This document shows, one piece after another, positions 6,691 through 10,839 of a DNA stretch of 10,839 nucleotides. The stretch is from an uncultured Oscillospiraceae bacterium. GTDB taxonomy: Bacteria; Bacillota_A; Clostridia; Oscillospirales; Oscillospiraceae. The translations under genes and the position numbers were made by a program. Positions within the stretch are counted from its first letter, which is position 1, and each line of letters opens with the position of its first letter. The notes under the pieces were generated by a model. That model saw only the letters and a list, made by a program, of their open reading frames with translations. It was not told where the DNA came from and did no database searches. The stretch lies in NCBI GenBank assembly GCA_934667865.1, contig CAKUMR010000021.1:1-10839 (forward strand). The letters run 5' to 3'.

Positions 6691-7403
6691 CAGCGTTCCC
6701 CGTCCTTTCTCAGTAGATCAAAGCGGAAGGAGGAATAGGCCTCGGCGACCTCTTTCGCCTTGCGGCGGCTGATGGGGACGCGCGTGCCGTCGCTCATGGT
6801 GAAGGTATCCATATTCTGCGCCGTTACCTCGTAAAAATTGATCAGCAGGCCCTTGGAGGGGCAGAAAAAATAGGGATAGGCGCACAGGAGCGCTTCAATT
6901 TCCGCAAAGCTCGCCCGCACGGCCACGTCCCCGCCGCGCTTGCAGTGCAGCGTCACCCGGTGCGCGGCGACGTCGGCATAGACCACGTCCCGCAGCGCCA
7001 CGGACGTGCCGTCGGGCAGGCGGACGGCGCGGCGCTTTTCCACCTCCGCGAGGTCGAGCCGGTCGAGCATCGCCCGGAGACCCTCGCGGCCGAAGGGCTT
7101 GCGCAGATAGTAGCAGGCGTTCACCTCGTAGCTCTCGCTGGCAAATTCGTTGCTCGTCGTGCAGAACACGAGCTTGACCTGCCCGTCCGTTTCCCGGATC
7201 TTCCGCGCGACGTCCATGCCGGTGAGCTTTCCCATGAAAATGTCCAGCAGGACGACGTCAAAGCGCCCCGCCTCCCAGCCGGACAAAAATTCCTCACCGC
7301 TCGCAAAGGCGGCGATCTCGGCGGGGAGCAGCTCGTTCAGGCAGGCGCGCAGGCGCTCGCGCAGCTGCGCGTCGTCATCCACAATGGCGATCCTCAATTT
7401 CAT
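6690..7403 (-). CDS. LytTR-family response regulator
   Basis: This is a 237-residue cytoplasmic DNA-binding regulator, a typical length for the AgrA/LytR class. The receiver domain (about 1-120) has the acidic pair Asp9/Asp10, the phospho-accepting Asp54 in VVLLDIFM, Thr82 in FCTTSN, and the conserved Lys102 in YYLRKPF. The C-terminal LytTR domain (about 128-230) is recognised by FFCPSKGLLINFYEV and VPISRRKAKEV, the usual closing motifs of this DNA-binding beta-fold. Its partner kinase follows immediately. ATG at 7403 is preceded by a modest GGAAGAGGG site and by a well-placed promoter. As the first gene of the operon it may autoregulate the whole unit, though I could not identify a clear pair of LytTR direct repeats in the short upstream region. 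Confidence 0.94.
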   Translation of the reverse strand: MKLRIAIVDDDAQLRERLRACLNELLPAEIAAFASGEEFLSGWEAGRFDVVLLDIFMGKLTGMDVARKIRETDGQVKLVFCTTSNEFASESYEVNACYYLRKPFGREGLRAMLDRLDLAEVEKRRAVRLPDGTSVALRDVVYADVAAHRVTLHCKRGGDVAVRASFAEIEALLCAYPYFFCPSKGLLINFYEVTAQNMDTFTMSDGTRVPISRRKAKEVAEAYSSFRFDLLRKDGER

Positions 7404-7432
7404 GCACCCTCTTCCGCAGCGGCTTTTCTCTG

Positions 7433-7460
7433 ATTATAGCATAGTTCCCCGAAAAAACAA
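7433..7460 (-). promoter_or_regulatory. Sigma-70-type promoter of the regulator-kinase-cob operon
   Basis: On the minus strand, TTGTTT (7460-7455) is followed by a 16-bp spacer and a perfect TATAAT (7438-7433). Transcription would start near 7426, leaving a leader of only about 20-25 nt before the ATG at 7403. The promoter lies between the terminator of the upstream operon and the response-regulator start. This leader has no room for a cobalamin riboswitch. Confidence 0.7.
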
Positions 7461-7482
7461 GGAAAGGCGCCCCGAAAACCTT

Positions 7483-7516
7483 AAAAGCTCCGCCGCAGCC
7501 TTTGCTGCGGCGGAGC
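7483..7516 (-). terminator. Rho-independent terminator of the isomerase/VOC operon
   Basis: A perfect 13-bp inverted repeat (GCTCCGCCGCAGC at 7487-7499 and its complement at 7504-7516) encloses a 4-nt loop. On the minus strand it is followed by TTTT and, after AAGG, another TTTT. It lies 15 nt beyond the stop of the last VOC gene and just upstream of the next promoter, so it separates the two operons. Confidence 0.88.
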
Positions 7517-7530
7517 CCGCCGGTACAGGT

Positions 7531-8040
7531 TCAGGGGTTAAATTTTAATACGCTGTCCGGCGCATACTGCATAAATTCGATCTGGTTGCCCTCCGGGTCG
7601 TTGATAAAGAAGGTATAGGCGCCCAGCGGGTTGGCCGCCGGCTCTGCGGGAAAGGGCGTCTGCCGCGGGCGGCCCTTCCACGAAGGCCCGTCCCAGAGCT
7701 GCACGCCTTTTTCTTCCAGTTCCCTCGCGGCTTCGACGATGTCCTCCACCAGCAGGCAGAGGTGATGAAAGCCGGTGTGAACGGTGTCGTTTTCGCCCGA
7801 ATAGGGCAGGCGGAACAGCTCGACAAAATTGCGCGGCGCGATCTCCAGATAGGTCATCCATTCTTCGCCCAGCGCCAGATCAAACTCCGGGCGGCTCTGC
7901 CGCAGGCCTTCGCGGACGGAAGCGTGCAGCGGCGTGTGGAAGATCTGGCGCAGTCCCAGCGTATCGCGGTAGAAGCGCACCATTTTGTCATAATCCTTGC
8001 AGAGGAAGGTGCAGTGCGTAATGCCTTTCAGACAGTCCAT
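7531..8040 (-). CDS. VOC family (glyoxalase/dioxygenase fold) metalloprotein, 169 aa
   Basis: Two beta-alpha-beta-beta-beta modules of the vicinal oxygen chelate fold are visible. Likely metal ligands occupy the four canonical positions: His9 (THCTFLCKD), Glu74 (NFVELFR), His93 (FHHLCLLVED) and Glu155 (DPEGNQIEFMQY). The complete His-Glu-His-Glu set argues for a working metal site. The insert at residues 114-140, rich in Trp, Pro and Arg, is longer than in minimal glyoxalases. Family functions include isomerases, epimerases, lyases and ring-cleaving dioxygenases, so the reaction cannot be named. It is the last gene of the operon, 4 nt after the stop of the other VOC gene, with AAGGAG 7 nt before ATG. 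The context of oxidoreductase and sugar isomerases suggests a carbohydrate- or glycoside-derived substrate. Confidence 0.88.
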   Translation of the reverse strand: MDCLKGITHCTFLCKDYDKMVRFYRDTLGLRQIFHTPLHASVREGLRQSRPEFDLALGEEWMTYLEIAPRNFVELFRLPYSGENDTVHTGFHHLCLLVEDIVEAARELEEKGVQLWDGPSWKGRPRQTPFPAEPAANPLGAYTFFINDPEGNQIEFMQYAPDSVLKFNP

Positions 8041-8044
8041 GGGG

Positions 8045-8491
8045 CTACTCCTTCGGATTCATGTTTTCCGGCAGGTGCCGGATCTGCTTGGAGATCGGGG
8101 AGAATTCCATGAGCTCCCACTCGTTTCCCTCCGGGTCGGTGAGAAACGCCGCCCACGAGCCGTCAAAGGCGACGGAATCGTCCGCCCTTCTCCGGCAGGG
8201 GATGCCTCGGCGGTCGAGGTCGCGATAGGCTTCGTGGCGCGCGTCCATTTCCAGGCAGCTGTGCCAGTGCGACTGCACGCCCTTGATGCTTCGACCGTCG
8301 TAGCCGCCCTCGGCGCGGATGAGCTCGATGAGCTGTCCCGTGGACAGGCGGTAGAACACGATGCGCGTCTGTCCGTCCTCGCCGGGCACGGCGCAGGCCT
8401 CCGGCAGCTGCAAGGCTTTTTCATAAAACGCGCGCTCGCGCTGCATATCCCCGACGCGCAGGCCGACATGGCCGATGCCGATGTACTTCAT
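8045..8491 (-). CDS. VOC family (glyoxalase fold) metalloprotein, 148 aa
   Basis: This is a second VOC protein, clearly different from its neighbour. Probable metal ligands are His8 (GHVGLRVGD), Glu56 (GQLIELIR), His77 (HWHSCLEMD) and Glu126 (DPEGNEWELMEF), one per canonical position. The size fits a single-chain two-module VOC protein such as glyoxalase I or methylmalonyl-CoA epimerase, but distinguishing motifs for either are not evident. ATG at 8491 directly abuts the stop of the upstream TIM-barrel gene (TGA then ATG with no gap), so it is translated in the same operon. The C-terminal tail after residue 131 (SPISKQIRHLPENMNPKE) is polar and outside the fold. Confidence 0.87.
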   Translation of the reverse strand: MKYIGIGHVGLRVGDMQRERAFYEKALQLPEACAVPGEDGQTRIVFYRLSTGQLIELIRAEGGYDGRSIKGVQSHWHSCLEMDARHEAYRDLDRRGIPCRRRADDSVAFDGSWAAFLTDPEGNEWELMEFSPISKQIRHLPENMNPKE

Positions 8492-9340
8492 TCAGTCCCC
8501 GCTGCGGATCGCCGCAAGGATTCCGCGGAAATACGCGACTGCCTTGACATAGCGGTGATAGTCCTTCTCGCCGAATTCATATTCGACGATGCCGTCGCAG
8601 TCATAGCCGCTGTTGTCGATCGCGCGGAGCAGGCGCGTCAGCCGGCTGTCGCCCTCTCCCACGTTGGCAAAGGCGCAGTGCGCCGCCTCCTGGAAGGTCT
8701 TGCAGCCCGCGGCCGCCTTCGTGTTGACGTCGCGCAGATGGAAATAGCGGAAGCGCGCGGGATATTTTTCAATGTAGGCCACAGGGTCGAAGCCCGCCGC
8801 GGTCACCCAGCCGGTGTCCATGGCAAACTGTAGGTCGGGGGCAAAGCTCAGCAGCGCCTCGTAGAACGCAGCGTTGTTTTTGAATTCCCACAGATGGTTG
8901 TGATAGCGGATCGTCACACCAAAATCCTTCTGAATTCGCAGCACGACCTCATTGAGCGCCTGCGCTGCCTTCTTCTGCTCTTCCGGCACAAGCAGGCGCG
9001 CGTCGCCCAGATCGGGCTCGTCGAAGGCCACCATGCCGGAGGAGATCAGACTGCCGCAGCCGACCGCCGCCGCAAGGCGCGCGGGCGCGGCATAGGCCTC
9101 ATAGACCTTCTGCGGGTCGTCCAGCAGATCGGAGATCTTCAGCAGAGTATGGATGCCCGCCAGCGTGACCCCGCTCTTTTCCAGCGCCGTGCGCAGCTCC
9201 TCGGCGCGGTCCGTGCCGAAAAAGCGCGCGCCGATCTCCACGATCTCGCTGCCGGTCAGGCTGATCAGCTTCAGGGTGTTTTCCAGATCCGTTGCGATTG
9301 CCTCAGCGTAGAGCACGCAGTGACTTCCAAGACGTATCAT
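8492..9340 (-). CDS. Xylose-isomerase-like TIM-barrel sugar isomerase/epimerase, 282 aa
   Basis: This is a member of the sugar phosphate isomerase/epimerase superfamily (IolE, tagatose/psicose 3-epimerase and YcjR relatives). The metal site is readable: YHNHLWEF (146-153) with Glu152, FAMDTGWVTAAG (172-183) with Asp175, YFHLRD (199-204) with His201, and IVEYEF (251-256) with Glu253. The YHNH...EF and MDTGW...AG pattern is typical of cytoplasmic members found beside Gfo/Idh/MocA oxidoreductases, where they epimerise or eliminate oxidised sugars. ATG at 9340 is set by AAGGAGG 7 nt upstream. It lies 16 nt after the stop of the preceding isomerase gene and abuts the VOC gene. The exact substrate is unknown; hydroxypyruvate isomerase or inosose dehydratase activities are alternatives. 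Confidence 0.88.
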   Translation of the reverse strand: MIRLGSHCVLYAEAIATDLENTLKLISLTGSEIVEIGARFFGTDRAEELRTALEKSGVTLAGIHTLLKISDLLDDPQKVYEAYAAPARLAAAVGCGSLISSGMVAFDEPDLGDARLLVPEEQKKAAQALNEVVLRIQKDFGVTIRYHNHLWEFKNNAAFYEALLSFAPDLQFAMDTGWVTAAGFDPVAYIEKYPARFRYFHLRDVNTKAAAGCKTFQEAAHCAFANVGEGDSRLTRLLRAIDNSGYDCDGIVEYEFGEKDYHRYVKAVAYFRGILAAIRSGD

Positions 9341-9356
9341 AGGGGTTCCTCCTTTG

Positions 9357-10229
9357 TTATTGCATGAGCGGCCGCAGCAGGGCCTGCGATTTCTTCAGGC
9401 CGTCCAGCACTCTGTCCAGACTGCCCTCGTACTGCTTGTCCTCGTGTTCGATGCTGATCGTTCCGTCGTAGCCGCAGCGGCGCAGCTCACCGATCAGACG
9501 CGCCCAGTCGATGTCGCCGTGGCCGGGAATTCTTGCGCTCCACCAGCGGAAATCCGTCAGGAAGCCGGTCTGCGCCAGAAGCGCCCGGTCGACGTGCATA
9601 TCCTTGGCGTGGACGTGCAGAATGTGCGGCATAAACTCCTCGATGCAGGCATAGGGGTCAATAAACTGCCAGACCAGATGCGAGGGGTCGAAGGCGAGGC
9701 CCACGGCCGGCGTTTTCAGCCGGTCGAAGAGCATGCGCCACATGACGGGCGAGATTGCGATATTGCCCATGAGCGGGCAGTTTTCAAACGCGATGCGCAC
9801 GCCGCACTTCTCCGCCAGCTCGATCACCGGCAGGAAGGTTTCGGCGACCTGCTCCAGACTGTGCACCGGCGTGGCGCGGATGGAATCCGCGGAGTCGTAA
9901 ATGCCCTCGGCAATTTTCTTGTTAATGCCGGTGGAACTGACGACCTTGTCAACGCCCAGCTCGCCCGCAAAGACAATGCGCTTTTTCAGCTCCTCAATGT
10001 GGTGCTGCGCCTCTTCCCGGTCGGAGCTGAGATAGTTGCGGCAGTAGGTCAGCGCACTGATCTTCATGTCGTATTTCGCCAGTGTTTTCTCAAACAGCTC
10101 TCGGTCGAGGGGGAAAGTGGGACCAACCTCCATCGCATCAAAGCCGTTTTCCGAGGCCCAGCGGGTCACGGCCTCAAAATCCGTCATCCCGTACTTGACG
10201 AGAACGTTCGTCATAAAGCTGAGCTGCAT
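9357..10229 (-). CDS. Xylose-isomerase-like TIM-barrel sugar isomerase/epimerase, 290 aa
   Basis: This is a second TIM-barrel isomerase/epimerase, only distantly similar to its neighbour. The expected metal-binding quartet is Glu149 (IAFENCP), Asp181 (LAFDPSHLVW), His207 (HVHAKDMH) and Glu261 (ISIEHED). A PGHGDIDW stretch (235-242) corresponds to the GxGxxDW segment of the family. The closing SIEHEDKQYEGS is typical of members clustered with Gfo/Idh/MocA dehydrogenases. The protein is probably cytoplasmic and metal-dependent and acts on a sugar, cyclitol or keto-sugar. Two starts are possible: GTG at 10232 and ATG at 10229. ATG is preferred because AGGAGG (10242-10237) stands 7 nt before it but only 4 nt before GTG. 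The start overlaps the stop of the oxidoreductase gene by one base (TGATG). Confidence 0.88.
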   Translation of the reverse strand: MQLSFMTNVLVKYGMTDFEAVTRWASENGFDAMEVGPTFPLDRELFEKTLAKYDMKISALTYCRNYLSSDREEAQHHIEELKKRIVFAGELGVDKVVSSTGINKKIAEGIYDSADSIRATPVHSLEQVAETFLPVIELAEKCGVRIAFENCPLMGNIAISPVMWRMLFDRLKTPAVGLAFDPSHLVWQFIDPYACIEEFMPHILHVHAKDMHVDRALLAQTGFLTDFRWWSARIPGHGDIDWARLIGELRRCGYDGTISIEHEDKQYEGSLDRVLDGLKKSQALLRPLMQ

Positions 10230-10839
10230 CACCGCACCTCCTGCGCCAGCTTGTCCAGCCGCTCGGTTTCCTCCAGAATGGAAATGCCGTAATCCAGTCC
10301 GGTCGCCATGGTCTTTCCGGCGCGATAGGCGTCGATAAAGGCCGACACGCTCTCCGCGCAGGCAAGATAGGGAACCTCCGCCTCGGGCGCATTGTACCAG
10401 CAGGGGCGGGCGTTTTCCGCGAGCTTTGCTTCCATGGGACCGTAGCCCTCGCCGGGCTGCCGCGTCTGAACATAGAGCCGGTCGGGCTCCGCCAGACGGA
10501 AGCTCAGGATCGCATTGGCCGCCACGACCTCAAGCCGGCTGTCGACCGCGCCGACGCGGCTGAGCATCAGGCTGTACATTCCGCCGCCTTGCAGAGAGGC
10601 AAGCAGCATATCGCAGTCGTCGTTTTCCACCGGGCGCATCCCGTCCCTGCCGGCGCGCTCGCGAATGACTGTCGCCTGCTTCAGGCAGGGCGCTTCCAGC
10701 ACCGGCTGGTCGGTTCCCAGAATGTAGCGCAGAAGATCCAGTGCATGGCTGCCGAAATCACCCAGCGCGCCGGTGCCGGAGATCGCGCGGACGAAGCGCC
10801 ACTCCAGACCGATGCTCTCGTTGGCCAGACGGCTGCCGC
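10229..10839 (-). CDS. Gfo/Idh/MocA family oxidoreductase, C-terminal part (5' end outside window)
   Basis: The frame is open to the right edge, so the start and the N-terminal Rossmann NAD(P)-binding domain lie outside the window. The visible 202 or so residues belong to the C-terminal substrate domain. The stretch ISGTGALGDFGSHALDLLRY (about 10784-10725) holds the family's conserved GDxGSHxxDLxRY motif, in which the His is the usual catalytic or substrate-contacting residue. The remainder forms the beta-sheet half of the domain, ending in ISILEETERLDKLA, the typical C-terminal helix. Such enzymes oxidise or reduce hydroxyls of sugars, inositols or glycosides with NAD(P). Its stop overlaps the start of an isomerase/epimerase gene, a classic pairing for oxidised-sugar catabolism. 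A GTG at 10702 opens a shorter frame but falls inside the conserved domain and is not the start. Confidence 0.9.
   Translation of the reverse strand, partial: GSRLANESIGLEWRFVRAISGTGALGDFGSHALDLLRYILGTDQPVLEAPCLKQATVIRERAGRDGMRPVENDDCDMLLASLQGGGMYSLMLSRVGAVDSRLEVVAANAILSFRLAEPDRLYVQTRQPGEGYGPMEAKLAENARPCWYNAPEAEVPYLACAESVSAFIDAYRAGKTMATGLDYGISILEETERLDKLAQEVR
10237..10242 (-). promoter_or_regulatory. Ribosome binding site deciding the ATG start of the 290-aa isomerase
   Basis: A perfect AGGAGG on the minus strand stands 7 nt before ATG (10229) and 4 nt before the alternative in-frame GTG (10232). The optimal spacing favours ATG. The site lies inside the last codons of the oxidoreductase gene. 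Confidence 0.7.

Noticed and set aside
7997..10292. Plus-strand open frames 7997-8833, 8894-9367 and 9354-10292
   Set aside because: They are complementary shadows of the VOC and isomerase genes, with low-complexity composition and no ribosome binding site or motif.
8492..10839. C-glycoside deglycosidase system (DgpA/DgpB/DgpC type)
   Set aside because: An oxidoreductase and TIM-barrel proteins are present, but the small beta-sheet partner subunit expected beside the TIM-barrel subunit is not seen. The family signatures alone do not separate this from other sugar isomerases.
1..10839. CRISPR arrays, tRNA or rRNA genes, insertion sequences, phage genes
   Set aside because: No regularly spaced repeats, no tRNA-like cloverleaf with a T-loop consensus, no transposase or integrase motifs and no terminal inverted repeats were seen on either strand.

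Overview
The window looks like a piece of a GC-rich, anaerobic, gut-type Clostridia genome (Oscillospirales-like). This rests on high-GC third codon positions, strong AGGAGG-type ribosome binding sites, a LytTR/GHKL two-component system, and the style of the cobalamin genes. The taxonomic guess is inference; no marker gene is present. Nearly all real genes lie on the minus strand, so the window is best read from right to left.

Right part (10839 to 7531, minus): a tight catabolic-looking operon. It holds the C-terminal part of a Gfo/Idh/MocA oxidoreductase (cut by the window edge), two different xylose-isomerase-like TIM-barrel isomerase/epimerases, and two VOC (glyoxalase-fold) metalloproteins. 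It ends in a perfect 13-bp GC-rich hairpin terminator (7487-7516). The set suggests oxidation, isomerisation and further processing of a sugar, cyclitol or glycoside. The substrate is not readable from sequence.

Middle part (7403 to 1328, minus): directly after that terminator comes a promoter (TTGTTT, 16 bp, TATAAT) and an eight-gene operon. The order is LytTR response regulator, GHKL membrane histidine kinase, an endonuclease-IV-like TIM-barrel protein, CobT, CobU, CobS, a short CobU-like protein, and a CobC-type histidine phosphatase. Most junctions are 1- or 4-nt stop/start overlaps, so co-transcription and translational coupling are likely. The cob genes cover the nucleotide-loop assembly stage of cobalamin: lower-ligand activation (CobT), cobinamide activation (CobU), joining (CobS) and dephosphorylation (CobC). 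Two things are unusual. A quorum/peptide-type two-component system heads a B12 operon whose leader is too short for a cobalamin riboswitch. A metal-ligand-complete TIM-barrel enzyme of unknown role sits directly before cobT.

Left part (1 to about 1327): a decayed or rearranged area. A plus-strand metallo-beta-lactamase-fold gene, cut by the left edge, loses its normal C-terminus near position 341. There it abuts a minus-strand coding remnant (about 344-1200) that reads well in protein but only across three frameshifts. An AT-rich, gene-free stretch (about 1200-1327) separates this remnant from the end of the cob operon.
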